DNA from: Akebia trifoliata
Lineage: Eukaryota; Streptophyta; Magnoliopsida; Ranunculales; Lardizabalaceae
Length of the DNA: 64,000 nucleotides
Assembly: GCA_017979445.1 (NCBI GenBank)
Contig: CM030706.1
Coordinates: forward strand, 23,848,281-23,912,280
Direction: 5' to 3'
The notes under the pieces were generated by a model. The model was not told where the DNA came from. It saw only the letters and a program-made list of their open reading frames with translations, and did not search any database. Position numbers and translations under genes: made by a program. Each line of letters begins with the position of its first letter. Position 1 is the first letter of the stretch. Shown piece by piece: positions 11,294 through 22,560 of this stretch.

Positions 11294-12099
11294 TGTAGAC
11301 ACCCCATTTTTGCATCCGCCTGATTAATCAACTTGTCAACCCGATCGCAACGGTTCCCAATGATGGGTGTTTATTCCAATGCTTTATTTTTTTACCAGAT
11401 ATGTTTTAGAAATCTAGATGAGGTATCTCGAACTGACAAAACTTAGAAACCACGCTACGATAGGAAAATATGACCCTAGAAACATAGAAATCATCATCTT
11501 GCAGACCAAAAAGAAGCTTTACGATAAAAATCACTAAAAATAACCAAATTACCAAAATACCCATAACATCAAAACAACCCTAGAACCTACGTTACGATTA
11601 GGAAAACTCATTCAAATACATAAAATAACAAATCGAAACCAAATAAATTATTTTGCCAATTTTCACAAAATTCGACAAAATTATGAAAATGCTCCTCATA
11701 AAGTTCATGACAATTTCATATAAGAAACTTCATAAATGACAAAAACAAACATTCCCATTGAATTCCTTATGAAAAACTGATTCGAAAACATCTTGGAATA
11801 TTGAAAAACGACTTAAAACGTAAAAAATCCTCTCCGAGGGCAAAACGATAATTTTACAATTTTAATAATTAAAAATTTTGGAATTAATAAATAAATCATT
11901 AAATAATGTAAAGTGAAACATTAATAAAATTAATTTAAAAATTTGAACAAAAAAATCGATCAATCAAGCTTTCAAGTAAAATTGTTGATGGTTGCCAAGA
12001 TATTTATTCAAGGACCCCTCCATCTGGGGGCCCAAAGAATTAAAGATATAATAAAAGGGGGTTCTCCAAAAATTAAAGTCAATCAAGTAAGACTAAAGT

Positions 12100-12420
12100 C
12101 AACCTTAAAATCAATCAAGTAAGACTAAGGTCAAGATATTAATAGCCAACTAAGAAAGACTAAAGTCAAAGTATTAAAGTCAATCTCATAAGACTAAAGT
12201 CAAAACCCTAAATCAAAACACTAATCTAAACTAATCAAGTCAATCTCATAAGACTAAAGTCAAAACCCTAAATCAAAATCCTAATCTAAACTAATCAAGT
12301 CAATCTCATAAGACTAAAGTCAAGACCCTAAATTAAAACCCTAAAGATTAAGTCAATCTCATAAGACCAAAGTCAAAATCCTAATTAAAACTCTAAAAGA
12401 AACCTTAATCAAACCCTAAT
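12100..12420 (+). repeat. Short direct repeats in the LTR upstream of the TATA box
   Basis: Repeated phrase AAGTCAATCTCATAAGACTA followed by AAGTCAAAACCCTAA, several copies. The same phrase is repeated in the 3' LTR (26295-26450) and in the solo LTR (42840-43090) with different copy numbers. A position just upstream of the promoter suggests enhancer-like or slippage-prone sequence; function is inferred. Confidence 0.7.
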
Positions 12421-12435
12421 GCTTCTAAAAAACTT

Positions 12436-12444
12436 TATAAATAG
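12436..12444 (+). promoter_or_regulatory. TATA box of the element I 5' LTR promoter
   Basis: TATAAATAG followed by GAGCCTCCAC, conserved at 26494-26502 in the 3' LTR and as TATAAACAG at 43145-43153 in the solo LTR. A transcript start about 30 bases downstream is expected but not proven. Confidence 0.7.
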
Positions 12445-13040
12445 GAGCCTCCACACCCTATTTTCGTATCAAAGACAAAACCTAGAAAGAGTAGGTGAAG
12501 AAGCCTCCACAACCTCCCCAAAATCCTAATTTTTAAGTCCTAACTCCTTACCTAACACCCATACTTTGATTTTAGCTCGAAAAATACCTAGAAGCCTTTC
12601 AAAAACACCCCAAAATTCATAACAAATTCGAAGACTCTAGATCCAAGAAGGAGATACCTTACCTCGGAGATCAGAAATCAGATCCAGAGACAGAACGAAG
12701 CAAGGAGTACGGTACAAGGAGCAGTTTCATCAGATTTGAGGGAATAGAACCTTTGTGTATCGAAGGTAAAATTTTGGCTATTTTTTTCATCTAGGTTTTA
12801 TCATTAGCAATGTAGTCTTATTTGGGATAAGTAGAGATCGGCATTGGTCGGGCGGGGTTGGTGCCTAACACCTTCCAACCCCGTAATGTGATCCCCAGAT
12901 TCAATTTTTTTGTAGTAGATTAGTTTTTTATCTGTTTAGAGTCATTGATCGGTTCCTAGACCGTAATAACTAGGTGGCAACTCCCAAACCTCAAGGGTCA
13001 AAAGCGGATCCACGCACCCCGCGGATCGAGGGCCCTTTCA

Positions 13041-13060
13041 GTGACGACTCCACTGGGGAC
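13041..13060 (+). other. Primer-binding site of element I
   Basis: GTGACGACTCCACTGGGG directly follows the LTR end. Compare GTAGTGACTCCGCTGGGG at 2745 and the minus-strand version at 30568-30590. Ogre-type elements use tRNA-Arg; not verified here. Confidence 0.75.
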
Positions 13061-16023
13061 CATTGAGGATCAAACTTGAAAAACCACAAGTATGGGAACA
13101 TTGCCAACGACCTAGTTTCTTATTTTATTTTATTTGCTTTATTTAATTTTTAGTTAGTTTTTTTTTGTTTGTTCATTTTTTTTTTATATATTTGTGGATC
13201 TAATTTCGGTTCAACTTTGGGTATGTTAATCTGGCATTTTTACGAAGTTCAATCGAAAGTCACTTAAGGTGACTTTAAATAATACCAAATTCCCAAAGGA
13301 CAATTTTGGTAAGGGTGGAATAATGATCATTGGGGATGGAATAATGAAGTGAAAAGGATTTTTTAAGTCATTCTTCCTTTTAAGGTATGTTGATCCATTT
13401 TTTTTTATAACAAAAGTTAAAAAAAAAAAAAAAAAAAAGCATGTTGTTTGATAACGTTTTATTAAAAAAATGATTTTTTTTTTGTTTGCTTTTTGTTTTG
13501 TTTTTATTAGTTGTTTCTCACTTATTACTTAGGTTTTTTTTTTCATATACATGCTGCCCATTGACAGCACATATAAATATAAAAAATTTGTTTTTGACGT
13601 TCTGTCAACAACATTAACTTGCTGTTTGGGTGGAGTGCCATGAGTAGCATTGTTTTTCTTTTGTTTCACACCATCTTAAATAGCAACATTGAGGGCATGA
13701 GTGGTGTTCTATAAATAAAATCTGTTTATTTATTACTGCCACACCATCTTCCCTAACGGCTTGAGACTCAAGTTCATCGTCTTCATCAGGCTAGAGAGCC
13801 AACACAATCCGATCAGCCTTGATCCATAAATCTGATCGATTCAAGATTTGGGACAACAAAAAAATCAGACCTTGATTATAGAAGTTTTCTTTTAGAAACT
13901 CCTATCAGTTATAAACAAAATCTGCATTTTTTTTTGTTTCAAACTCGGACCAAGAAATACTCTACTTCGTTTTTAATTGAATCTGTAATTTGGGAGACCT
14001 CGTGGTCATTAAATCAAATGTGGAGGAAGCCGTGGCCAATAGAGTTTGTGGATACTTGTTCCACTTCGATTTTGAGCTCTAACAAATCGTTAATGGCAGC
14101 GATTTATTGAACTTAATCCGGGTTTGAATCACAGGAGATCAGTGATAAGTAAAGAGTTTTAAATCGATCAAACTGACCTCAACCGATCGGGTTGAGAGTC
14201 TAGATCAGTTTTTGTATAAAAAAAAAACGTGAACATGGCTGAAAACAGATGGAGAAGATGGTGTGAGGGTAAATAAAATCTTCATTTTACTAAGGACACC
14301 CCGCTTTTATTGAATTCGATGGATAGTTCCTAACAAATGGCATTTTGTTTTAATTTTTTTTTTTAAATAGTTTTTTTTGTTGTTTTTGCTTGCTGTCCAT
14401 TTAATAGTTTTTTTTTTTTTAAATGTGCTCTTTTAAGTTTTTTTATAAATAAAAAAAATAAAAAACTATTTGTTTTCTAAAATGTTTCATTTTTTTATTG
14501 ATTTATTTTCTTGTCTTTTTTTTTTTCTCTCTTTCAATTTGTTTAAAGATCATCATAACCTTTCATCCCAACGATTGTCACTTCATTCTTAATCCAATAT
14601 CCTCAGAAATACCAATTTGGTTTGGACCATCCAAAATGACCCTTGATTGAAACACATAAAAAAATATGTCGGATTAAATGTTTGTTTCTAATATGAATAT
14701 GTGCTTGATATACTTATCTTTAATCATGTGTTTAGAATGTTGTTGATCTTGATTAAATATCTATGTGATTAGAATGGTGTTGGTCTCGATTAAATATTCA
14801 TGTGATTCAAGTTATAATGATTGATTTGATTGGACCCATGGGCCCATTTGTTTGAAAAAGGCCCCGGGCACACCCCACCCTGTGTTGCACACACCACATG
14901 CACGTTTACTGTTTTACCCACTTACACATCCCATATAGCCAACGTGGCACTAGTGCGTGGCCCGGTCTCTTCGGAGATGCGACGTCATTCATGAAAACCA
15001 CAACTTCAGTCACGTACCTTAGGTTATATCAAACTGGGGCATCAATACCGTCTGATCAGGTGATTCTGAGAGGTATATTGATGCACCCAGGTTGGAGCAA
15101 CCTGAGCCTTTGACCTATTGTGAGCCACACAGTCACATGTCCCGATTGCCAACGTAGTACTAGTACGTGGTCGGTCCCCTCGTGGGATGCCAAACCATTT
15201 ATGAAAGTTACAACTCTTGACTCGTACCCATAGGTATGTAAAAGATAATCTTGTCCCGCTGTACCCTACTTGGTCAAAATCGGTGCCTAAGCGAGATCTT
15301 GTCCCGCTGTACCCTACTGTATGAGGGGGATAGACTACGTCTATTCTAGACAAGAGGTATTTAAGTGGGCCCTTGCTCAGCATTGTACGCCACCTCTCAA
15401 TTGGAAATCAAACTGGCTGTTTTTGGCTTCAGAGAAGTGAATTGAGATTTTAGATTATCACCTATACGGTATATCAAACCAAGTCACCACATATTGAAAG
15501 GTATATAGGTGTGCTTGCCCAAGGGTGGCCAGATAAAAATGCATTACACGAAGTAAGCTTAGAGTTAGAAATCTTCCCTACAGGTCACGACTAGAACTTA
15601 TCGTGGGTGTTCCCGGGTTGTTTATTGAATAGAACCTTTTGATTGATGAACGTATGTGAATGATGTGAATGATGAGATCAAAGTGTATGATTGTCCCCAA
15701 GGATCAAAAATGTTGTTTTTGGAAATTAAAATGGGTGCACCGGCCTAATAAAGAATTCATTCTTTTACAATAATAACCCAGTCCATCCCGATCCAACAAT
15801 CATGGTGGGCCAGGCCATTGAAATTGAAATAGAAATCGAAATCAAATTTTCAAAGAAAAAAATGGTTTACGAAGGGAAAGTATTTTCTAGAAAAAGTATT
15901 TTTTCAAAAGAAGTGTTTTCCAGCAAAAGTGTTATTCTCTAGAAAAAATATTTTCTAAGAAAAAATATTTTTCATAAGAATAAGATTTTTCAAAAGAAAA
16001 TAAAGAGAAAATTGATATTTTAC
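13061..16023 (+). other. Long untranslated leader of element I
   Basis: About 3 kb without credible coding sequence. T-rich and A-rich runs at 13130-13560 and 14340-14530. A cluster at 14860-15600 matches the leader of element II. The minus-strand frame 15042-15383 has no protein-like features and is rejected as a gene. Confidence 0.7.
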
Positions 16024-17250
16024 ATGGACCTTGGAAGAGTACTAAAAATCCTTTTGTGTCAAACCAGGATGTTAGTCACAGGCGATAACCCAATCGATCA
16101 GTTAGTCAAAACAACCGTCGTAGGGATGCACCCTGTAGAGAAGATCAATATTGGAAGATTCATGTAGAGGAGTGCTCTCTACTTCCACGAGTTTGAGATA
16201 AACTGGAACCTCTTACGTGTTATGGCTAAGCGATGGAACTCCCACCTTCATATATTCCATATGGGGTATATGCATTTGTGCCCCACTCATGAGGATTTTT
16301 GTGGCATCATGGGGATACCCACTTCAGGACCTCTAGTCAGGCCCTCATTGAAGACTGGATATTTTGGTGACCTTGCCACAGGACTGAACATTTCCAAAAA
16401 AGAAGTCAAGGCCTTAGTTCATAACGGGAGATTGGACTTAGTACCTTTATTGGGCACGTATCGCTCCCGCAGTCACCCTATCAATGTAAAACCTGAAGCC
16501 TGGTGAGCTACTAGAGATTATCGATTGTGCCTAGGACTCCTAGCCCAATACATGCTGACCTCCAATAGTGATGGCCAAAATATCCCTGAGTCCTTCATAG
16601 ATATAGCCTCTCAACTCTCAAGAAAAGTCAACCCGGTACCTCTCATCCTAGTTGAAACTTACTCAGGTTTAGATGCCATAAAAAATGGTGAGCGGGAAAA
16701 CTTCAAAGGAAGCCCCTACTTACTCTATATGTGACTTTGTGATCATCTCAAAATTGTAGATGTTCCCTCAAACCTCGAATATGGGCCATAACACTTTTCC
16801 AAGAGAAACCTGTTAATGCATCGCAACTCAGTCAAAGCTTGGAGCAAATGGTTAGACTCTCACCTTGCCTATCATATCGATTTTAGGTGCCCTTGGTGGA
16901 TGTCTGATTCCCCTGTTCTAAGAACCAAAGGATCCTACTATGTCCGTCTGATCGGTTTAGAAGAAACATCTTTTTACCATCCTAATCTGATCCTAGAACA
17001 GTACGATGTACCTATAGAGTTATCTTTACCTCAGCACAAAGCTTTCTTTCCCCCCGAGCCTTTGACTGAAAAGTTAGTACATCTCATTGAGAAAGCTTGG
17101 AACAAGCGCACCTTAGGGTATCCAGACGGACCAACAAAATTCAAAGAGCCAGTTGTTAGAGCCAAGAGGGTCAAGCCTGACAGCAATCCTTATGACCATC
17201 AAGACAAAGCCAAGCATCCATGTAAAAATAGTTCAAGTCAAATTTGTTGA
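16024..17250 (+). pseudogene. ORF1 of element I (extra upstream ORF of Tat/Ogre elements), with in-frame stops
   Basis: A single frame from ATG 16024 to the stop at 17248 (about 408 codons) holds protein-like sequence throughout and no frameshift. It is cut by four in-frame stops: TAG 16165, TGA 16504, TGA 16732 and TAA 16789. Recognisable blocks are FHMGYMHLCPTHEDFCGIMG early, WMSDSPVLRTKGSYYVRLIG in the middle and a basic C-terminus rich in Lys, Arg and Pro. The early PTHEDF-type block resembles plant-mobile-domain-like proteins (DUF7745-type) found in Ogre ORF1; this is recalled, not searched. Biochemical function is unknown. Element II has no counterpart between 2766 and 4038. Confidence 0.7.
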
Positions 17251-17559
17251 AAGATGTTTTTAATAAGAACATTTATTTGTCAATCATTTTCAATAAAACT
17301 ATTTTTCTTTCAAATAAATATTGATTTCTTCTTTGAATGTTCATTATGTGAATGGATTAATTAATGGATTGGTGCACAAACCTCAATGAAATGATTCCTT
17401 AAAATGTTATCAAGAGGATAATATTGAAATTGACTAAATTTACCTTTGATGGGGTCATATAGGATTATCATTGCACCCAAACTCAAGCGTCCACCTCCTA
17501 GTTGGAGTTGTAAGTCCAGTCGGTTAGAACGAGCTACAGTACCAAGTTAACAAGCAAAG

Positions 17560-19298
17560 ATGGCTTCAGAATCTGAACTTACATAGATCCGTAAGATCTT
17601 GGCAGCCTTTGCCAATGATATCAACAGTATAAAAGGCAAAGTGGAAGTGTTAGAACAGACCTCGGAATCAACGGGCAATCCCCTAAATGATCCAAAATGG
17701 AAGAAGGTAGAAGAGAGACGTCCATGTGAAGTCTTCGAACTTGACGAAGATGACGAGTATGTTGATGAAAATCCGGTGTTAGCTAACAGAATGTCTCAAT
17801 TAGAGTTGGCTATGAAGAGTATAAAGGGTATCGATGAAATTGCAGCAAGCATTGAAGCTCTGAACCGCATCCCTAGAATCCATTTTCTCGATAAGTTTGT
17901 GATGCCAGAAATGGACAAGTTTAGTGGTATAGGGTGTGCAAAAACACATCTTAAGGTGTATGTTACTAACATGCGCACTATGGGGCTCAGCGACGAATAT
18001 ATGACGTTGTTGTTTCAGAGAATTTTATCAGGATCAGCACTACGCTGGCTAATGTCTCAAGATCCAGTTACTGTGGGCACCTGGGAGAACATGTCAAAGG
18101 CCTTCTGGCATCAGTATAAGTACAGTACCAAGATTGAGACTTCAAGAAGAGATTTGGAGGCAACTAAGCAGAAAATGGGGAAACATTCACTGATTTCATT
18201 GATCGCTAGAGGGCCAAGGCTGTCCAAATGTGGGATAGACCTTCGGAGAAGGAACAAGTAGCGATTATCCTAAAGAACCTCTCACAAGGATATGCTCAAC
18301 ACCTAGTGGCCCAATATCTCCCTACTTTTGAGTCTTTGTTACAAGCCAGAAGCCAACTTGAGGACGTTTTTGCCTCTGGGATTGTCTTTAACCCCTCGAA
18401 TAACAAGCTTAAGAAACCCTATGTTTCTAAACTTAGCACCAACTATGTCTACATAGCCAACACGTCAGTTATCCCAGCTCAACCCCCAGTCCGAACTAAT
18501 AACCAAGCTCACCCAAGTCAACCTCGAACTCCGTGTCAATTTACCAATCAAGAGATGAGTCTTACTGTAGCTTTTCACAAATTGGTGAAAAAATGGCTTC
18601 TTACCCCTATCCAACCCCGACCTTTACCTTATTCCTTGCTAGCTGGACACAATTCTAACTTGTTCTGTGAGTTCCATCAAAACCCTGGCCATCACACGGA
18701 TCGATGTATTACCTTATGCCATGCCATTCAAAACCTCATTGACAACAAAAAGGTCACAATCCCTAGCCCATCAAATGTCACCACTAATCCACTACCTACC
18801 TATCAACCTCCACCAACCCTGAACATGGTTTCTCACATACTACTGCCATTCGATCCTGTCTCTCTTATCCATCCCATCCAAGTCAAACCGCCTAGTTACC
18901 CCCTTACCGGGATAGCCTTCACTGATGAGGTTTTCACCACAAACTATGAACCATTTGATTTAACCTCAGATGATACGTATTGTTTATCCCCACCTCGATA
19001 CAGTAGCCCCGCATTCACCAGTTACCTGTTGGCTCAGATGAACTTGAAAAGTCCTGTATCTTTGACAGATGAAGATCCATACTTGCTAACTGAAGAAGAT
19101 GAGCCTTACTCTCTCTCCTGTGATGAAGTTAGACATATGACTCGAGGGGGAAGAGTTTTTAAACCACAAAAACTCTGTGTTGATAATCCGGCAGTCCTGG
19201 TAAGAAAAGAAGGAAAAGATCCTGTCAAAGAAAATATTGAAGAAGATAACTCCGTGATCAAGCAATTGAAGAAATTAGAAGCTAATATCTCGGTTTAG
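17560..19298 (+). pseudogene. gag: Gag polyprotein of element I, broken
   Basis: Start at ATG 17560 (MASESEL), paralogous to 4039. Stop TAG at 17584, then open from 17587. Contains a coiled-coil-like N-terminus, then the gag core (MPEMDKFSGIGCAKTHLKVY, LRWLMSQDPVTVGTWENMSK). One base is missing in the G run near 18180, shifting frame; the reading continues in the frame of 18228-19298 with a TAG at 18207 where element II has TGG (Trp). The later segment has HNSNLFCEFHQNPGHHTDRC, an intact CX2-like Cys/His knuckle remnant, followed by Pro-rich sequence and an acidic tail. The TAG at 19296 falls in frame with the protease region, where Gag and Pro were evidently one polyprotein. Confidence 0.88.
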
Positions 19299-20216
19299 GG
19301 TTTACTTATGGCTTCCACTGCCCATAGGGAGGCTGTTCTAAAAGCATTAAGTACAGTCCAATTCTTCCTTGATACTTCTCCAGATCAGCCCACTAATCAA
19401 GGGGTTACGGCCTATGATAACACCAAAAGGGATGTACTGGGAATTTTGCACCTTCGATTGTCCACAGGCATAGCTGAATTTCTTGTGACATTTCAGGTTA
19501 TCGATATCCAATCTTCTTTTAATTTACTGTTAGGGAGGCCATGGTTACACCAGATCAAAGCTATCCCTTCCACGCTGCACCAAAAGGTCAAATTTATCAA
19601 GGATGGACTAGTGATTACTCTCCATGGAGATGCTCATATTGTAGGGATTATAAACAGTATTGAAGTTAAAGATGAGCCGTTGCTTGAGATTCAACCAGAA
19701 CAACAAGGAGTAGAGCTCAGTGGGTTCGAATTTGAAAAGATATGCTCAATCCAATGGGATCAAGCCATGAAAGAATATTTTAAAATGGAAAATACTTCTA
19801 ACTGCTACATGGCCAATATATTCAAGAAAATGAGATTTTTCCCTGGTATGGGCTTAGGTCACAAGCAGCAAGGTATTAAAGAGGCACCAGTGATTAAAGA
19901 GGTCATCGGTACATTCGGCCTAGGATATAAGCCTACTAATAAAGATTGGGCCTAATAATGGAAGACAAAGCGGGACATGGCAATTGCAAAAAGGCAAAGA
20001 CACACCACAGATCTCATCAAAATGAAGTCCTATCGTAAGATCCTTAATGGTTATTTCGTGAAGGAAGGAGAAGTTTTCTGTTACTGTGGGTTCCCAGAGT
20101 CATTCGTTGACCACATCACAGGTACTCGTCTGCCAGGATTTGAGATCTTCTTTGGTATGGATTGTCCTGAAAAAGAAGCAAGCACAGAAGCTAAAGAGAA
20201 GAAAATTGAAGACTAG
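19299..20216 (+). pseudogene. Aspartic protease plus G-patch region of element I, catalytic loop missing
   Basis: Continuous in frame with gag after one stop. GLLMASTAHREAVLKAL opens the domain. The flap and C-terminal lobe are present: AYDNTKRDVLGILHL, then FQVIDIQSSFNLLLGRPWLH with the LLGRPW motif. The segment that should carry the catalytic Asp (DNGSA-type in this lineage) between SPDQ and GVTAYDN near 19390-19410 is absent without loss of frame. Downstream at about 19790-19950 is a G-patch-like domain (FFPGMGLGHKQQG then GTFGLGYKP), a known RNA-interaction module in some plant Ty3 elements. Stops TAA TAA at 19953-19958 and TAG at 20214 interrupt it. After these, YCGFPESFVDHITG is a lineage-typical linker. 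Confidence 0.82.
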
Positions 20217-20840
20217 CAGCTCAATCTAGACTCCCTCAACATTGACCAGTTATTTATTGAAGATCACAGTGTCCTGGTGTTGTCAACTGAGAAGGGGATC
20301 CCAAATCCTCAGTCTGCAATCATACTCGTTATAGGGTGTCTCTCTAGCTATCATGTAATTAGTCATGTGTTGCATGTCAAGACTGGGTCCGTCAGTCCCC
20401 TTAGTCCTGTTCAATCTGACATGCTAGATGAGTCATTTGTTTCTGCTAAGTCAAGTAAGTCCATTATTTTTACTAAGTTAAGTGAGTCTGTCAAGTCGGC
20501 AATGAGTCCTGTTACCCCATCTCCTTTTAATGAAATGAAAGAAATTTTTGATTACCCTAAGTGCAATAATAATTTAACTAATAATTTGGCTTCGGAGAAA
20601 GAGTCTTCTGACGAAAAACCTCCCCCTGAAATAATCAAATTACTCGAACAGGAAAATGAACGTCGAGCTCAACCTCTAATGGAGGAAGTAGAGGTGATCA
20701 ACTTTGGAACAAAAGAAAGTCCTAAAGAGATTCGGATTGGGATCGCATTATCCCCCGATGAATGCAAAGGGATAATAGACTTGCTCAGAAAGTTCAAAGA
20801 CATGTTCACGTGGTCTTACGAGGATATGCCGGGAATAAGC
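20217..20840 (+). pseudogene. Pol linker between protease and RT, element I
   Basis: Same frame as the protease. SLNIDQLFIEDHSVLV, a Ser-rich stretch and an acidic segment, then LSPDECKGIIDLLRKFKDMF and TWSYEDMPGI, the usual entry to RT in this lineage. Near 20840 a small deletion removes the expected proline-rich segment and changes frame before RRMKPEWTL. Confidence 0.75.
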
Positions 20841-20844
20841 ACAG

Positions 20845-21660
20845 AAACTTCGACGTATGAAGCCGGAATGGACTCTGAAGATTAAAAAAGAAGTTACGAA
20901 GCAGATTAATGCTGGATTTTTGAAACTAGTAGAATACCCTGAGTGGATTGCCAACGTCGTCCCGGTACCTAAAAAAGATGGAAAAGTCAAAATGTATGTG
21001 GACTTTAGAGATCTAAACAAAACAAGCCCAAAAGACAGTTTTTCTTTACCACACATAGAAGTTCTAGTAGATAGCACAGCAGGACACGCTTTATTATCCT
21101 TCATGGATGGCTTTTCGGAGTACAATCAGATAAAAATGGATCATTGGGATATGCAAAAAATGTCGTTCATCACATAGTGGGGAACCTTTTGCTACAAGGT
21201 TATGCCTTTTGGTTTGAAGAATACCGGAGCCACCTATCAAAGAGTAGCCACGACTCTACTACATGACATGATACACAAAGAAGTCGAAGTCTATGTAGAT
21301 GATATGATAGTCAAATCCAAAGAATGACTGGGGCACGTTACTATTTTAGAAAAATTTCTCACAAGGATTCAAAAGTACAAACTTCGCCTCAACCCGTAGA
21401 AATATGTATTTGGAGTAACTTCTGGAAAATTATTGGGATTTGTGGTCAGTCAAAGAGGGATCGAAGTAGATCCTGTGAAGATTAAAGCTATCCAAGAGAT
21501 GCCATCGTCGGAAATTGAAAAGTAAATTTGAGGTTTTTTAGGCAGAATCCAGTATGTCAGCAGATTCATCGCTCAACTCACCAACGTCTGCGAACCTATT
21601 TTCAAGCTTCTCAAGAAGAATGAACCAACAGTTTGGAATGAGCAATGTCAAAAGGCCTTC
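20845..21660 (+). pseudogene. Reverse transcriptase of element I, with stops
   Basis: Copies element RNA into DNA in the cytoplasmic particle. From about 20857: MKPEWTLKIKKEVTKQINAG, VVPVPKKDGKVKMYVDFRDL, FMDGFSEYNQIKMD (first catalytic Asp), MPFGLKNTGATYQR and YVDDM at 21292-21306 (catalytic Asp pair). Then the thumb/connection, ending FLGRIQYVSRFIAQLTNVCE. Stops in the same frame: TAG 21175, TGA 21325, TAG 21397, TAA 21523, TGA 21529. Most stand where the family normally has Gln, Arg or Trp. All catalytic Asp are still encoded but the chain cannot be made whole. Confidence 0.88.
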
Positions 21661-22160
21661 GACAAGTCAAGGAGTATCTCTTGAACCCGCCTATTTTGGT
21701 TGCACTCACACTGGGTGAACCACTTCTTCTTTATCTGTCAGTCACAGAAGAAGCTATGGGATGCATGCTTGCATAGTATGACAAAGATACTCGCAAAGAA
21801 AGGGCTATCTACTACATCAGTAAGAAGATGTTAGAGTATAAACGAAAATATTCAGCTTTGGAAAAAACTTGCTTGGCACTAGTATAGGCTACTTAGAGAC
21901 TTCGACACTATATGATATCTTATTCAATTATCTTGTTATCTTGGATGGATCCTCTCAAGTATATTTTTGCGAAATCGACACTGATAGGGAGAACTGCACG
22001 ATGGTTATTGTTGTTATCAGAGTTTGACATCACGCACGTTACATAGAAATCCATCAAGGGGAGAGCTGTAGCAGAATACTTGGCAGATCACCCGGTAGTA
22101 GAAGGAATAAGGCCTATTGATCAGTTCCCAGATGAGAACATCTAGCATTTTGAAGAAGAG
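21661..22160 (+). pseudogene. First RNase H domain and tether of element I
   Basis: After a small frameshift near 21665, the sequence encodes LVALTLGEPLLLYLSVTEEA, ERAIYYISKKMLEYKRKYSA and GRTARWLLLLSEFDITHV. Stops at about 21776, 21886, 21898, 22043 and 22144. The first acidic position of the usual DH pattern reads TEE, so activity would be doubtful even without stops. In Tat elements this copy is the degenerate tether and the archaeal-type domain that follows is considered the active RNase H. Confidence 0.8.
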
Positions 22161-22560
22161 CCTCAGAACCAAACATGGCAGTTGTATTTTGATGGAGCCG
22201 CCAATTAGAATGGGTATGGAATAGGGGCAGTCTTGTTTTCTCCGGAAGGATGCCACATTCCGATCGCTATTAAGTTAGCTTTCTCTAACGCCAATAACAC
22301 AGTCGAATATGAGGCATGCATCACTGAACTTGAAGCTGCTTTGAATCTGGGCATTACAGAAATCGAAATTTTTGGGGATTCAACCTTGGTCATACACCAG
22401 TCATTGGAAGAATGGAAGACTAGGGACGAAAAGTTGAAGCCTTATCATGAGTATTTGTTAAACCTAGTGAGTAAGTTTAAAGCTATTATGTTCCAACACG
22501 TATCAAGGGAAAATAATAGATTTGCTGACTCGTTAGCCACTCTATCTTCAATGATCACAT
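22161..22560 (+). pseudogene. Archaeal-type RNase H (aRNH) of element I
   Basis: Second RNase H, a hallmark of Tat/Ogre elements. From 22176: WQLYFDGAAN, then a TAG at 22207, NGYGIGAVLFSPEG, NNTVEYEACI, EIFGDSTLVIHQ and NRFADSLATLSSM. All four acidic catalytic positions are visible: D of YFDGA, E of VEYEA, D of FGDS and D of ADSLA. Apart from the single early stop, the domain from 22233 is uninterrupted. It ends abruptly at about 22558 where an integrase-tail segment is joined in another frame. Confidence 0.88.

Larger units (their letters stand above)
11294..13040 (+). mobile_element. 5' LTR of element I
   Basis: TGTAGACACC start, CCCTTTCA end. Matches 25422-27098 nearly throughout; it is about 70 bp longer, mainly through an additional copy of a roughly 60-bp AAGTCAATCTCATAAGACTA unit near 12240-12300. 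Confidence 0.92.

Noticed and set aside
15042..15383. 113-codon minus-strand frame
   Set aside because: Within the non-coding leader of element I, on the antisense strand, no family features.
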